Counted from the first letter of the stretch, positions 10,008 to 21,116 are shown. The stretch is 64,000 bases of DNA from Gammaproteobacteria bacterium (GCA_030431775.1 JAUIHW010000001.1:134900-198899), one strand, 5' to 3'. Notes: generated by a model not told the origin, from the letters alone. A program made the numbers and translations.

Positions 10008-11021
10008 GTGCGAGTTATTGCCAATTTGATTACTGAGCTAGGCAGCGTGCCGAACAAAACAGTCGAGGCGGAGAAGCTCGGATATGACGCCGCCTACAGT
10101 GCCGAAATAAATAACGATCCGTTTCTGCCGCTGGCTCTGGCTGCGGAGCACAGCAACTCCATCGAGCTGATGACCTCTATTGCTGTGGCTTTTGCGCGCA
10201 ACCCAATGACGCTGGCGAATACCGCGCACGACCTGAACGAGTTCAGCCAGGGCCGCTTTGTACTTGGAATCGGCTCGCAAATAAAACCGCACATCACTCG
10301 GCGCTTATCCATGCCGTGGTCGCGTCCAGCGGCGCGAATGCGTGAATTTATTCTGGCGATGCGGGCAATCTGGGATTGTTGGCACCAGGGCACAAGTTTG
10401 GACTTTAACGGCGAGTTCTACACCCATAACCTGATGACGCCAATGTTCGTGCCGGCATCCAGAGATTTCGCTGCCCCCAAAGTAAGACTGGCCGCCGTTG
10501 GCCCGTTGATGACCGAGGTGGCAGCCGAAGTGGCCGATGGCATGATTGCCCACGGTTTTACAACCGCTGAGTATTTACGTCAGGTAACCTGGCCGGCGAT
10601 TGACAAGGGCCTGGCAAAATCCGGGCGAGCGCGCTCAGAATTTGACGTTTGCTGTCCGATTGTGGTGGTGTCCGGTGTAGACGAACAGCAGTTCGAGGCC
10701 AATCTTGCAGCGGTTAAAATGCAATTGGCCTTTTACGCCTCCACGCCCGCCTACAAACCGGTACTGGAACTGCATGGCTGGGAGGGTTTGCAGGAGGAAG
10801 CCCACCGTATGTCCCGCAATGGACATTGGCAGGCCATGGCTGAGTTGATTGAGCCTGATATCCTGAACGAGTTTGCCCTCGTTGCAGAAACTCCAGGGCG
10901 TATTGCCGCGCTCATGCATGAGCGTTACAGCGGCTTGGTGGACAGCTGGGAATGCACTTTTGACAGTGGTGACGCGGCGCTACAGCAGCAACTCATTAAG
11001 AACATTCAAGGTATTAGTTGA
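10008..11021 (+). CDS. LLM class (luciferase-like) oxidoreductase, TIGR03617-like
   Basis: LGYDAAYSAEINNDPFLPLALAAEHSNSIELMTSIAVAFARNPMTLANTAHDLNEFSQGRFVLGIGSQ; GTG start. Confidence 0.85.
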   Translation: MRVIANLITELGSVPNKTVEAEKLGYDAAYSAEINNDPFLPLALAAEHSNSIELMTSIAVAFARNPMTLANTAHDLNEFSQGRFVLGIGSQIKPHITRRLSMPWSRPAARMREFILAMRAIWDCWHQGTSLDFNGEFYTHNLMTPMFVPASRDFAAPKVRLAAVGPLMTEVAAEVADGMIAHGFTTAEYLRQVTWPAIDKGLAKSGRARSEFDVCCPIVVVSGVDEQQFEANLAAVKMQLAFYASTPAYKPVLELHGWEGLQEEAHRMSRNGHWQAMAELIEPDILNEFALVAETPGRIAALMHERYSGLVDSWECTFDSGDAALQQQLIKNIQGIS

Positions 11022-11030
11022 GGCACGGCT

Positions 11031-11522
11031 TCACGGCTTTTTTAACGGTAGTCTCAGAATTTGCGGCGTGCGCCCAAGTAAGTCCAAAAACCGCCTGAGC
11101 TGCTCCATCGACAAACTCAGCGTCGCGGTATTTACCAAGGGGTGACAGAGAATAGCGGTGTCAGCCCAAACCTCGGCATCGATGACCAGTTCTACCCGCT
11201 GTGCGCTGTCGTTCATGATGGACAGTACTGAGACGGCGCCCGGTTGAACGCCCAGAAACTCCTGCAGTTGCTCCGGTGAAGCGAAATTAAAGCGTCCTGC
11301 GCCCAGATGTTTTGCCAGCGCCGTCAAATCAATAAACTTGTCCTCTTGAAAAACCAGGAGAAACAGTCGCTCCGACTTTCTGCTGCGCAGAAACAGGTTT
11401 TTGGTGCGCGCACCCGGTAACTCTGGGATGACTGCTTTTGCCTCTTCATTGGTGAACACAGCGGGATGGTCCACGCGCTGGTATTCGATGTGATTGGCGT
11501 CGAGGAATTCGATGGCTTGCAT
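11031..11522 (-). CDS. YbaK/EbsC-type aminoacyl-tRNA deacylase (prolyl-tRNA synthetase-associated domain)
   Basis: YQRVDHPAVFTNEEAKAVIPELPGARTKNLFLRSRKSERLFLLVFQEDKFIDL. Confidence 0.88.
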   Translation of the reverse strand: MQAIEFLDANHIEYQRVDHPAVFTNEEAKAVIPELPGARTKNLFLRSRKSERLFLLVFQEDKFIDLTALAKHLGAGRFNFASPEQLQEFLGVQPGAVSVLSIMNDSAQRVELVIDAEVWADTAILCHPLVNTATLSLSMEQLRRFLDLLGRTPQILRLPLKKP

Positions 11523-11558
11523 GGCAGTCGAAAAAACGTGTACCGAAAGTCGACGGCG

Positions 11559-12419
11559 TCAGTCGCCGCAATAGGCGGGTGAGCCCGGTGACCGGTAGCG
11601 GTCCATCGGGCTTCGCAAAGCATCACTGCCATAGTAATGGCCAGAGTTGGCAACGTCGCCAAACAACAAATGCATGACCACGCGGGCCCCATCTGCGGGC
11701 TGCTTCATGCCAAGCTCCGCTGCTGTTTGGCCCGAGCCGCGCGTCAACTCCCGAGACAGATCAGTTTCAATATAGCCTGGTGTACAGGCATTAATCATCA
11801 ACTGCGGGTTGTCGCGTGCGCAGATCATCGAGTAAAGGTTGGCGCAGGCTTTGGACAGGCCATAATCGGCGTCACCGGGTAGTCCTGGTAACTCACTCGA
11901 AGTCAAACACTGCTGCATGAACTCGTCCAGCTGCTGCCAACTTGCATGAGAGTCCATAAAAAAACGCTGCCATTGCGCGCTGCATCGGGCCACGTAGTTG
12001 GGCCCGGATGCCGAAGTAACATTAACCACCCGGCTGCCGTTTTGCATCAACGGAATAAACTGCTCGCTAACCTGCCGCAGCCCGTAGCTGTTTACCGCGA
12101 GCATATCGGCCCGTGAGCCTATGGCAATTCCTGCATTATTCACCAGCCCGGCAAGTTGGTCGCCTCGGGCCTGCAGGTTCTCGGTCACCTGCGCGAAGGC
12201 CGTTGCCACAGCCTGCTCATCGCTTACATCCAGGTCAATGACATCAACCCGGTCGCTGCTGCAAGCAGTATTCGCCAACACAGTATTGCGCGCCGCTTCG
12301 CCACGCGCCGCATCACGGGACCCCAGCAGAACCCTATAGTCGAGCTGTTCGCGTAAAATGGCCTCAACGATCGCCAGACCGATGCCTTTGTTTGCTCCGC
12401 TTACCAGGATTGCTGGCAT
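11559..12419 (-). CDS. Short-chain dehydrogenase/reductase
   Basis: MPAILVSGANKGIGLAIVEAILREQ; NNAGIAIG; YGLSKACANLYS. Start moved to Met 17 of ORF. Confidence 0.87.
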   Translation of the reverse strand: MPAILVSGANKGIGLAIVEAILREQLDYRVLLGSRDAARGEAARNTVLANTACSSDRVDVIDLDVSDEQAVATAFAQVTENLQARGDQLAGLVNNAGIAIGSRADMLAVNSYGLRQVSEQFIPLMQNGSRVVNVTSASGPNYVARCSAQWQRFFMDSHASWQQLDEFMQQCLTSSELPGLPGDADYGLSKACANLYSMICARDNPQLMINACTPGYIETDLSRELTRGSGQTAAELGMKQPADGARVVMHLLFGDVANSGHYYGSDALRSPMDRYRSPGSPAYCGD

Positions 12420-12641
12420 AGTCATTCCCAATGTACTTTCAATGGGTGGCAGTATACTGTGCGGCAAAAGCAGAATACAAAGTGAGAAAGATCATCAGCC
12501 TTCTGCACTATAGCGATAGGAGATGAGGGGCCGAACCGGAGTATTCGAATCATGGCCGCTATTCAGGTACTATTGCCGCGCAAATGAACCAATGCGGCTG
12601 TAATTAGCCGCGCTCATCAGCCAGCGTTTTGAGGAGAACCA

Positions 12642-13412
12642 ATGAATTTATCGGGTAAAACGGCAATCATCACCGGCGGTGCGTCCGGTCTTGGTGAAGC
12701 AACCGTGCGGCGGCTGCACGACAGAGGTGTCAAGGTAGCAATTTTTGACTTAAATGAACAACGTGCTGCCAGCATCATCGAGGAACTGGGCGACAGTGTT
12801 GCCTTCTTTAAGGTCAATGTTAGCGATGAAGATTCAGTGGCCGCGGCTTTGGCCGGTACTGTCGAACAATTTGGCGATGTCCACATCTGTTGCAATTATG
12901 CCGGTATTGCCAGTGCGGAAAAAACCGTCGGGCGCGAAGGGCCGCACAAGCTGGATGTGTTCAAACAGGTTCTGAATGTTAACCTGATCGGTACCTTCAA
13001 CGTGCTGCGTCTGGTAGCGCACCAGATGAGTCAGCAAGCGACCATTACCGACGACGGTCAGCGTGGCGTTATCATCAACACCGCGTCGGTGGCCGCGTTT
13101 GAAGGTCAGATTGGGCAGGCGGCCTACAGCGCTTCGAAAGGCGGCATTGTCGGAATGACTTTGCCAATCGCCAGGGACCTCGCGAGCTTTGGCATACGGG
13201 ACAATACCATTGCGCCAGGATTGATTCACACACCCTTGTTTGATTCCCTGCCCGAGAAAGCTTATAAATCCCTGGAAGCGTCGGTACTGAACCCGCAGCG
13301 CCTCGGCAAACCGGATGAAATTGCCCACCTCGCGCAAAGCATTGCCGAAAACGATTACATTAATGGCGAATGCATCAGGATGGACGCCGGTATCCGTATG
13401 CAGCCCCGTTAA
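12642..13412 (+). CDS. SDR family oxidoreductase (3-hydroxyacyl-CoA dehydrogenase-like)
   Basis: KTAIITGGASGLGEATVRRLHDRG; NYAGIASAEK; YSASKGGIVGMTLPIARDLASFGIRDNTIAPGLIHTPLF. Confidence 0.9.
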   Translation: MNLSGKTAIITGGASGLGEATVRRLHDRGVKVAIFDLNEQRAASIIEELGDSVAFFKVNVSDEDSVAAALAGTVEQFGDVHICCNYAGIASAEKTVGREGPHKLDVFKQVLNVNLIGTFNVLRLVAHQMSQQATITDDGQRGVIINTASVAAFEGQIGQAAYSASKGGIVGMTLPIARDLASFGIRDNTIAPGLIHTPLFDSLPEKAYKSLEASVLNPQRLGKPDEIAHLAQSIAENDYINGECIRMDAGIRMQPR

Positions 13413-13428
13413 CCACCAGAGTTGTCGC

Positions 13429-14208
13429 ATGAGCTATGAGTGCATTGAATATTCAGTGAATGATGCGGTTGCCGAAGTGCGACTGAATCGACCCGCCATT
13501 GGCAATGCGCTGAGCCTCGCTTTGTTACAGGAGATGAACAGCGCCTTTCAGGCTGCGGAAAGCGATCCCTCAGTGCGAGTGGTATTGTTAAGCGCCAGTG
13601 GTAAGAACTTCTGTGTTGGCGCAGATCTGCAGGACGCCGCCGCCCTGGAAAAGCCGGTTGACCAGCATCTGCTGGAAGATCACTTGCCCAATTTGCTGGC
13701 GATTCGTTGCTCCCAGAAAACCTATATCGCCGTTACACAAGGTGCGTTGGCCGGTATTGGTGGGGCCTATGCGCTGCTCAGCGACGTGACAATCATGGCG
13801 GATAACGCCTATCTGTATCAGGCATTTCTGCCGATTGGTCTGGTGCCCGACGGCGGCATAACCTGGCTGTTGGGTCGACACCTGGGTTACAAACGAGCTT
13901 TCAAGCTAATTTCTGAAGCGACCAAGCTCGATGCGGCGACTTGTCTGGATTGGGGGCTGGCCAGCGATGTGGTTCCACTGGAAGAGCTTACTCGTGCTGC
14001 GGGCGCCAAAGCGCGACAGCTGGCGTCTGTCGCGCCACTTGCGTTGTCAGCCAGCAAGCAATTGCTTAACCGCGTGTTTGAAGAGGATTTCCCGGCGGCC
14101 GTTGCTGCTGAAGCCGAGCAACAGCTTAAAATGTTAAAGTCCGAGGACGCGGCCGAAGGCGTGGCAGCCTTTCTTGAGAAGCGCCGGCCAGTTTTCAAAG
14201 GTCGCTGA
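13429..14208 (+). CDS. Enoyl-CoA hydratase/isomerase family protein
   Basis: VRLNRPAIGNALSLALLQEMNSAF; LLSASGKNFCVGADLQDAA; ALAGIGGAYALLSDVTIMADNAYL. Confidence 0.9.
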   Translation: MSYECIEYSVNDAVAEVRLNRPAIGNALSLALLQEMNSAFQAAESDPSVRVVLLSASGKNFCVGADLQDAAALEKPVDQHLLEDHLPNLLAIRCSQKTYIAVTQGALAGIGGAYALLSDVTIMADNAYLYQAFLPIGLVPDGGITWLLGRHLGYKRAFKLISEATKLDAATCLDWGLASDVVPLEELTRAAGAKARQLASVAPLALSASKQLLNRVFEEDFPAAVAAEAEQQLKMLKSEDAAEGVAAFLEKRRPVFKGR

Positions 14209-14220
14209 ATCCGGCCGGGC

Positions 14221-15666
14221 TCAATCGGTCGGTCCGGTCAGGTCTCGTTGCAGCGTGCGGCTGGCGCATAGATATAACGCTCCGCCAACCAGGAAAATCA
14301 GGCTTGTGACAACCATGGCCAGGCCCAGACCACTGGCATTGGCGGCAAGACAGGCGTCGGCTTTCGCCTGACCAAGCGTGGCAATCAACGCTTCGGCCGA
14401 GCCTTTACACATTTGCAGAGTCAATTCTGTGCCATGCGCGGACGCCGCGATGTCGCTTGCTGTAAAGAGGTCACTGAGTACTCCAAGAAACAGCGGCCCC
14501 AGCCCGTAGCCGATAATATTGATGACAAACAGCATAATGGCGACGGCAGTGGCGCGCGAGCGCGCATCGGCAATGCCCTGGCAGACCGTGTACTGGGCAC
14601 CGAGATAGCTGTAGTGCAGGAGGGCGCCCAACATAACCGACCCAATGGCCAAATGAAAGTTGGGCGTGACGAAGGCAAACACATAAAACGGCACGCTGGC
14701 GATCAGGCCGGCTCCGGGTATCAAAACCACGGCGTTTGGCATTCGCGGGCTGAGTTTTTCGGTGAGATAGCCGCCCGAGAACACGCCGGCCGACGCGGCC
14801 AGACCTGCAGGCACCGACACGGTCAGCGCGACCTCGGTGAGTGAAACCGGAAAGGCGCGCTGAAAATAAGCCACTTTGAATGCCGTGAGGGCGTAGCCGA
14901 CAAACGCAACCAGCGTTGCTGCCGCACAATTCAGCCAGAAAGTGGGTTTATCGCTAAGCTTTCCGAGGGTAACGCGCAGATTGTCGCTGCCACGTTGCTC
15001 GGTGCCCGGTGGGTCGGTGTAGCCGCGCGGAGGCTCCCTGGTGGTGACCCAGAAGATCACACCGATCAACACGCCAGGCGCGCCCAACACCAGGAAGGCG
15101 GTGCGCCAGTCAAACGCATCGGCGATGGGGCCGCCCAAGGCGGCCGCCAAAACGCTTCCCAGGGTGACACCCATCGCATAGGTGCCCATTGCCCGGGCCC
15201 GGCTATTTGGCGGGAAGTAATCGGCAATGATTGAATTGGCGGCGGGCGTCAGCCCGGCCTCACCAATACCGACGCCAACACGAAACACCAGCAGTGACAG
15301 AAAACCACCGGCAAAGCCGCATAATGCGGTCATTACCGACCAGACAATGACGCTGAGCGCGATGATCCGCACCCGATTATAGCGTTCCGCCAGACGCGCG
15401 ATAGGGATGCCCAGCAGGGTATACAGTGTGGCAAACACCAGCCCGGACAACAGGCCGAACTGCCAGTCCTGCAACTGGAATTCCTCGATGATTGGCTGCG
15501 CCAGAATCTGGATCAGAATGCGATCGATAAAATTCAGCGTATACAGCACGGTCAGCGCGATCAGCACGTACTGCCGGTAAAACGGTGTCCCATAACCTTG
15601 CGGCTGATTTGCTGTGGTCGTGTCGGAAGCTATGTTGTTATTGTTATGCATGATTGTTCTCGCCAA
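14221..15666 (-). CDS. MFS transporter (spinster-like)
   Basis: TVLYTLNFIDRILIQILAQPIIEEFQLQDWQFGLLSGLVFATLYTLLGIPIARLAERYNR; about 12 hydrophobic segments. Confidence 0.9.
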   Translation of the reverse strand: MARTIMHNNNNIASDTTTANQPQGYGTPFYRQYVLIALTVLYTLNFIDRILIQILAQPIIEEFQLQDWQFGLLSGLVFATLYTLLGIPIARLAERYNRVRIIALSVIVWSVMTALCGFAGGFLSLLVFRVGVGIGEAGLTPAANSIIADYFPPNSRARAMGTYAMGVTLGSVLAAALGGPIADAFDWRTAFLVLGAPGVLIGVIFWVTTREPPRGYTDPPGTEQRGSDNLRVTLGKLSDKPTFWLNCAAATLVAFVGYALTAFKVAYFQRAFPVSLTEVALTVSVPAGLAASAGVFSGGYLTEKLSPRMPNAVVLIPGAGLIASVPFYVFAFVTPNFHLAIGSVMLGALLHYSYLGAQYTVCQGIADARSRATAVAIMLFVINIIGYGLGPLFLGVLSDLFTASDIAASAHGTELTLQMCKGSAEALIATLGQAKADACLAANASGLGLAMVVTSLIFLVGGALYLCASRTLQRDLTGPTD

Positions 15667-16779
15667 TCAATCGAAATCCAGCCCCTCAGGCTGCTGTTGA
15701 TACCAGTCTACGCCGTGGTCGTCACGATTGCGGCGGGCCTGGCGGCGGCCCAGCAGGCAGTTCAAATGCGCCAGAGATTCTCCGGTAGCCAGGCCTTGTG
15801 AACCTGAGTCAATGTCCCGCGTAAACAGGGCCGGGAAGCAGTCTACTGCGCGGCGCGGCGTTTCCAGGAAGTTATACAGGCTGTCCAGGTCTCTTTCGTG
15901 CGCCTCGATTAATTGCGTAAGGCGCACGTGCAGTCCGTAGAAGGGAGTTTCATGCGCCGGCAGGACCAGTAAGTCATCAGGCAAGCGCTCACGGAGACGT
16001 GCGCAGGAGCGTAACCATTCTTCCAAAGGATCGCCGTGCGGCTCGGTGGGAAACACACTGATATTGGACGTGATTCTGGGCAATACCTGGTCGCCGGAGA
16101 TCAACAGTTTCAGCGCCGGACAGTAAAGGCAGACGTGCTCCGGTGAGTGACCGCTACCAACCACAACCTGCCAGTAGCGGTCGTTGATCAGAATGGTCTC
16201 GCCGTCCACTACGCGCCGGAAACTGTCGGGTATTGGATGAATGGCCCGGCCAAAATTGCCGAATACTTTGCGGTAATTCTCCAGCTGTTCGTCATCGTAG
16301 CCCGCCGCCCGGTAAAATTTGATGGCTACATCCGGCGCTTCCCGACCGGTATCGCTGGCCATGGCCCGGCACATCAAAAATTCTTCGCGCGACATCCACA
16401 GTTCGGCATTGAAGCGTTCCACCAGCCAACCGGCCAGGCCTACATGGTCGGGGTGCATATGGGTGCATATGACCCGGTTAATGGGTTTGCCTTGCAGAAA
16501 TCCGCCGAACAAACCCTCCCAAACCTCGCGTGATTTCTCCAGGTCCAGGCAGGTATCAACGACCGTCCAGCTGTCACCATCCTCCAGCAGCCAGATGTTG
16601 ATATGGTCAAGTGACATGGGCATGGGGATGCGCGCCCACCAGACGCCATCAGCCACGGCAATGGGCTGTACTTCGGTCGGACCGGTGTTTCGGCCCCAGG
16701 GATACTTCAGGCCACGGTATGTTTCTGGGTCGGTGTCGGTGGTAAGCAAGCTGGAATTCCTGAGCAATTGAACGGGCAC
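15667..16779 (-). CDS. MBL-fold metallo-hydrolase
   Basis: ICTHMHPDHVGLAGWLVERF; GSGHSPEHVCLYCPALKLLISGDQVLP. Abuts the MFS gene. Confidence 0.9.
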   Translation of the reverse strand: MPVQLLRNSSLLTTDTDPETYRGLKYPWGRNTGPTEVQPIAVADGVWWARIPMPMSLDHINIWLLEDGDSWTVVDTCLDLEKSREVWEGLFGGFLQGKPINRVICTHMHPDHVGLAGWLVERFNAELWMSREEFLMCRAMASDTGREAPDVAIKFYRAAGYDDEQLENYRKVFGNFGRAIHPIPDSFRRVVDGETILINDRYWQVVVGSGHSPEHVCLYCPALKLLISGDQVLPRITSNISVFPTEPHGDPLEEWLRSCARLRERLPDDLLVLPAHETPFYGLHVRLTQLIEAHERDLDSLYNFLETPRRAVDCFPALFTRDIDSGSQGLATGESLAHLNCLLGRRQARRNRDDHGVDWYQQQPEGLDFD

Positions 16780-16854
16780 GAAGGCGCCAATGATACGCCA
16801 ATGCCACGCTGAGGTGCGACCGTTACGCGGCGATTGCTCTGCGTGATGGGCTTA

Positions 16855-18387
16855 TTAGCGCTCGCCAGCACTTGCGCGTAATAGCGTGCCAGCGTATACG
16901 TCTTCGACAACCTTGCCATCAGTTACGGCAATCTGCCCGTTCACGAGCACGGTTTGAATGCCGGCAGAAGCCTGGAATGGATTGCCGTAAGTGGCCCTAT
17001 CAATAACTGTGGCGGGGTCGAACACGGTAATATCGGCGTCTGCTCCCTCTTGTATGCGACCCTTGCGTTCAAACAGTGGGTAAAAGGCCTGCAAGCGTTT
17101 AGCGGGCAGCCAGGTCATTTTTGCCAACATCGTTGGCAAGTCCAGCAGTGGCGTTTCCCGAACATAGCGGCCAAGTACTTTGGCAAAGGCATTGTTGTGT
17201 GGGGCGACCATACGGGTTTCGTTCACCATGGGCAGCAGATCGCTTACCACGATCACGCCGGGCTCGCGTATGGCGCGTTGGGTCCATTCCTCCTTCAGGT
17301 AATGGTGCACCACCTGGCCGCCCGGATGTTTCTCGCGGTATTCATTCCAGGTATCTTCAGTGAAACGCATGCCAGTAGCGGCCCACTCAACGTCCGGGTA
17401 ATCAATATTGAAAATCGTTCGCCAATCACGTCCGAATACAGCTGAGGAGATCAGTGCTGAGCCCGCGTTATAGGGCAGGGTTTCCGTGGTGACATCCACC
17501 CCCTGTGCCCTGGCCTCTCGAATCTTCTGCAAAAACAGCTCAATATTTCGCATGGCGTTGTGCTGAATGTGGCAGATATGAACGGCCGCGCCGCTTTCCT
17601 TTGCCAGCCGCAAGGCCTCGCGCAGTCCGGCCGGATCACCGTTGATACCGCGGCGCACATGAATGTACAGTAGATTATTGGTTTCCGCGGCGGTGTCAAA
17701 CAGCATACGCAGTTCTTGTTCATTGACGGCAACGCTGAAATAGTCCAGGGGAACGCCGATACCGAGTGCACCATTGTCCAGCCCGTCCTGCAGCAGCGCC
17801 CGCATGGTTTCTCTCTGGCCCTGGTCGGCCTGCTTGACGAAGGCATCATCAGTGGACAGGCCCAGAAGGCCGCGTAACAGCGTCCAGTAACCTTTGAGGT
17901 TAACGGGTTCTGGCTTGCCGGTGAGCAACGGCACCTGCTGAATACCCAACATCGCCTGCACTCGTACCGAACCATGGCCGGCCGAGCTACCGTAATTGAT
18001 TCGTGCGCCGTCGGGGAACAGAGCCTCCAGACCGTCCAGCGGATAGGTGCCGGCTTCCAGTTCCAGCGCCGTAGTCACCCCGTCAAGCAGCTGATAGCGT
18101 TGGCCCAGCGGAGTTAGCGAATGAGTATGCAGGTCCACAAACCCAGGGGCCACCACCAGGCCGCCAGCCGGTATCAATTGATCGGCGCTGAGCTCTTGTT
18201 CCGTGATGATTGCAATGCGGCCATCCCGTACACCCACGTTAGCCACCGCGTCGAAACCGGAACCGGGGTCGATGACCCGCCCGCCAATAATAGCCACATC
18301 ATAGCGGGTTTCAGCCTGTGAGCTGTGGGGGGAGTGCAAGCTTAGAATACAGAGCAGGGCGGCGAGTAAAAATTTTGTTATAGGCAT
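16855..18387 (-). CDS. Secreted amidohydrolase, N-acyl-D-amino-acid deacylase-like
   Basis: Signal peptide MPITKFLLAALLCILSLHSPHSSQA; YDVAIIGGRVIDPGSGFDAVANVGVRDGRI; APGFVDLHTHSLTP; EGADADITVFDPATV. Confidence 0.85.
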   Translation of the reverse strand: MPITKFLLAALLCILSLHSPHSSQAETRYDVAIIGGRVIDPGSGFDAVANVGVRDGRIAIITEQELSADQLIPAGGLVVAPGFVDLHTHSLTPLGQRYQLLDGVTTALELEAGTYPLDGLEALFPDGARINYGSSAGHGSVRVQAMLGIQQVPLLTGKPEPVNLKGYWTLLRGLLGLSTDDAFVKQADQGQRETMRALLQDGLDNGALGIGVPLDYFSVAVNEQELRMLFDTAAETNNLLYIHVRRGINGDPAGLREALRLAKESGAAVHICHIQHNAMRNIELFLQKIREARAQGVDVTTETLPYNAGSALISSAVFGRDWRTIFNIDYPDVEWAATGMRFTEDTWNEYREKHPGGQVVHHYLKEEWTQRAIREPGVIVVSDLLPMVNETRMVAPHNNAFAKVLGRYVRETPLLDLPTMLAKMTWLPAKRLQAFYPLFERKGRIQEGADADITVFDPATVIDRATYGNPFQASAGIQTVLVNGQIAVTDGKVVEDVYAGTLLRASAGER

Positions 18388-18452
18388 GGGCTCTGGTGAT
18401 GTGACGTAAAGTGATAGCATGACATATAGACGCGAATAATGGGAGAGAGATA

Positions 18453-19217
18453 ATGGCGAAGCAAACTACTGCCCCGGTACTGGTAACCGGTGGTGCATCA
18501 GGAATTGGCCTGGCAAGTGCGCAAAGATTGGCCGGCAGTGGTCGAGCGGTCGCTTTGTGGGATCTTGATCAGGCCAGGGTGGAGCAAGCAGCAGCAGACA
18601 TTGCAAATCGTTATGGGGTAGCGACAATTGGCCAGGCGGTCGATGTTCGGAATCTGGACGACTGCCGAGCCACTGTGCAAGCAGCGCGCGATGCACTGGG
18701 CGCATTTGGTGGTTTGGTGCATGCGGCCGGAGTGGATGGCGTCGGCCCGCTCAATGATCTAACGCCAGAGTTATGGCAGGCTGTCATGGATGTCAATCTG
18801 CGGGCCATGCCATTTCTCATTCAATACCTGAGGGATGATCTGCGCTCACAGCCGGGTGCGGCGATTGTCGGCATCGCATCTATTAACGCTCAAATCGGCA
18901 ACGCGATGAACCCCAGTTACAGCGCCAGCAAAGCCGGTCTGCAGGGCGTAATGCGGGCGCTGGCCGACGATTTGGGCACCGAGGGTATTCGCATCAATAC
19001 TGTGTCACCCGGCCAGATTCAGACCCCCATGCTACAGGTGGCACTGGATAATGTAGAGGGTCTGCAATCCGCCTTTGAACAGCGTATTTTCCTGGGCCGT
19101 CTCGGGCAGCCGGAGGAAGTCGCCAGCGTGGTGGCATTTCTGTTGTCATCGGAAGCGAGCTACATCACCGGGCAGGACATTATTGTCGATGGCGGTAACG
19201 TGCCGTCACCGCGCTGA
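18453..19217 (+). CDS. SDR family oxidoreductase
   Basis: [73 protein letters not shown]. Confidence 0.92.
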   Translation: MAKQTTAPVLVTGGASGIGLASAQRLAGSGRAVALWDLDQARVEQAAADIANRYGVATIGQAVDVRNLDDCRATVQAARDALGAFGGLVHAAGVDGVGPLNDLTPELWQAVMDVNLRAMPFLIQYLRDDLRSQPGAAIVGIASINAQIGNAMNPSYSASKAGLQGVMRALADDLGTEGIRINTVSPGQIQTPMLQVALDNVEGLQSAFEQRIFLGRLGQPEEVASVVAFLLSSEASYITGQDIIVDGGNVPSPR

Positions 19218-19264
19218 GTCAGGCAGTAGCTTGGTCGATGTGCGGTGAACTCTTTCTCTAAGAG

Positions 19265-20995
19265 TCACTCGACCGAATGCACCAGCTTGCCACGAAAATA
19301 CGTTCGTAGTACTTGCGTTTCCGAGACGTCCTCAATGGGAACAGCGAGCAGGTTACGGTCGAGCACGATTAGATCCGCTGATTTACCGACTTCGATCGAG
19401 CCGGTGAGGTCTTGCAGCTTCAGAGCGCGCGCACCGGCAAGCGTGTAGATTTGCAGTGCCTGCTGAAGGCTTACCGCTTCCTCTGGCCACAGACTGCCGG
19501 GCGCCTGACCTTTGGGGTGGCGGCGTGTCACCAGTGCTTCCAATCCAACCCAGGGGTCGGCGCTGGGCACCGCCGCCGGCCAGTCGGAGCCGGCGATCAC
19601 ACTGGCATCGGCTTGCAGCAATGATTTGGTGGGCCAATACTGTGGGCCGCGTTGTTCACCAACCGCAGAGATAACGGCATCCATGATGGGTGATGGGTGC
19701 CAAAGATACGGGGAGAAATCCGCTGCAACCCCCAAGGCCTTAAAGCGAGGGATGTCCATGGGGTCTATGTACCCGGCATGGGCCAATTCGTGTTGCAGGC
19801 CGCTGTTACCGTTGGCCTCGCGGGCTGCCGCAATTGCATCCAGTGCCACGCGCACCGCACCGTCGCCCGCGGTATGGATTTTCACGGTAAAGCCACGCTT
19901 ATCCAGCTCAATGAGATCAGTTGTCAGTTGCTCCGCTGTCAGATGCATGTCGCCACGGTAATCTGCGCCGTGCAGCTCATCGGCAACATATGGGTGGATC
20001 ATGGCTGCGGTGCGAGCCGGTGTGGGTACGCCATCCATAAACAATTTGACAAAGTTGGTGTGTACATTGTTGGATGCAAACTCACTGCGCTGTTTGTCCA
20101 GCAGCTGATAATCCAGCGGGCCCTGGCGTTTTCCGTAAGGCGTTACCAGACAGATCGCGGCATGGGCATGTAAATCACCGCGCTGATCAAGCGCATGCAA
20201 ACTGGCCGGCATGGCCTCCGTGTACCCAGCAGCTTTGAAGCCGGTAATGCCAAAGGCGTTCATTACCCGGGTAGCATGTGCGGCAGCCGCCAGGTTTTGT
20301 TCGGCTGTGAATGGGGTAATAATTTTCTCCACCAGCATAATGGCCGTTTCCAGCAATAAGCCGTTCGCCTCGCCGTCTGCATCGCGGACTATCGTGCCGC
20401 CTTGCGGATTCTCAGTGCTCGCGCCGATACCCGCCAGCGCCAGCGCCTTGCTATTCACCCAGGCGTTATGCCCGGAGTCGTCGCGCAGAAAAATAGCGTG
20501 CGTATCGGAAATCGCATCCAGAAAGCCACGAGGTGATTCCAGCGCATGCAGCTCAAAAAAGTTACTGCCCCATTGTCCACCACGAATCCAGGTGGCGTCC
20601 GGCTGATCCTGCGCGCACTCGCTCAAGGTCTGAGCAATTTCATCCGGGCTCGCCGTGAATCCGAAACTGCATTCGAACAGGGCCATCTGGCCCGCCATTA
20701 CCGGGTGGATGTGCGTATCGTTAATGCCCGGCATCGCCATGTTGCCCGCCAGATCAATCACTTCAGTGTCCGAGCCGATATAGGCGGTGACCGTTTGCTG
20801 ATCCCCCAGTGCCTGATACTTACCGTCGCGAATCGCAACAGCCTGCACAGTCGGTTTATCAGGTACAGCGGTGTAAATGGTGCCATTCTGCAACACCAGT
20901 TCAGCTGGTGGTACCGTTTGTGACAGGCTATTGCAGGCGGTCAGTAGCGGGAAAAGTAATATTAGAAAGATGTATTTGATATTCATGTTCATATG
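19265..20995 (-). CDS. Amidohydrolase family lipoprotein (YtcJ-like)
   Basis: Lipobox-like IFLILLFPLLTACNS; AMPGINDTHIHPVMAG; KIHTAGDGAVRVALDAI; AGSDWPAAVPSADPWVGLEALVTR. Confidence 0.88.
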   Translation of the reverse strand, partial: HMNMNIKYIFLILLFPLLTACNSLSQTVPPAELVLQNGTIYTAVPDKPTVQAVAIRDGKYQALGDQQTVTAYIGSDTEVIDLAGNMAMPGINDTHIHPVMAGQMALFECSFGFTASPDEIAQTLSECAQDQPDATWIRGGQWGSNFFELHALESPRGFLDAISDTHAIFLRDDSGHNAWVNSKALALAGIGASTENPQGGTIVRDADGEANGLLLETAIMLVEKIITPFTAEQNLAAAAHATRVMNAFGITGFKAAGYTEAMPASLHALDQRGDLHAHAAICLVTPYGKRQGPLDYQLLDKQRSEFASNNVHTNFVKLFMDGVPTPARTAAMIHPYVADELHGADYRGDMHLTAEQLTTDLIELDKRGFTVKIHTAGDGAVRVALDAIAAAREANGNSGLQHELAHAGYIDPMDIPRFKALGVAADFSPYLWHPSPIMDAVISAVGEQRGPQYWPTKSLLQADASVIAGSDWPAAVPSADPWVGLEALVTRRHPKGQAPGSLWPEEAVSLQQALQIYTLAGARALKLQDLTGSIEVGKSADLIVLDRNLLAVPIEDVSETQVLRTYFRGKLVHSVE

Positions 20996-21116
20996 TTTTC
21001 CTTCAGGCAACGGACTCGACTACTGGCTGATAAGAATGAAGCGTTTTGCGCGATTCCCGATTTAAAGCCCTCGTGGCACCTGGCCACACTGCAGCGGCGC
21101 TTATTGTGCAAAAAAA

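Noticed and set aside
16447-16470. Short tandem repeat GGGTGCATATGGGTGCATATGA
   Set aside because: Encodes the HMHPDH-region metal-binding motif of the MBL hydrolase; explained by coding constraint.
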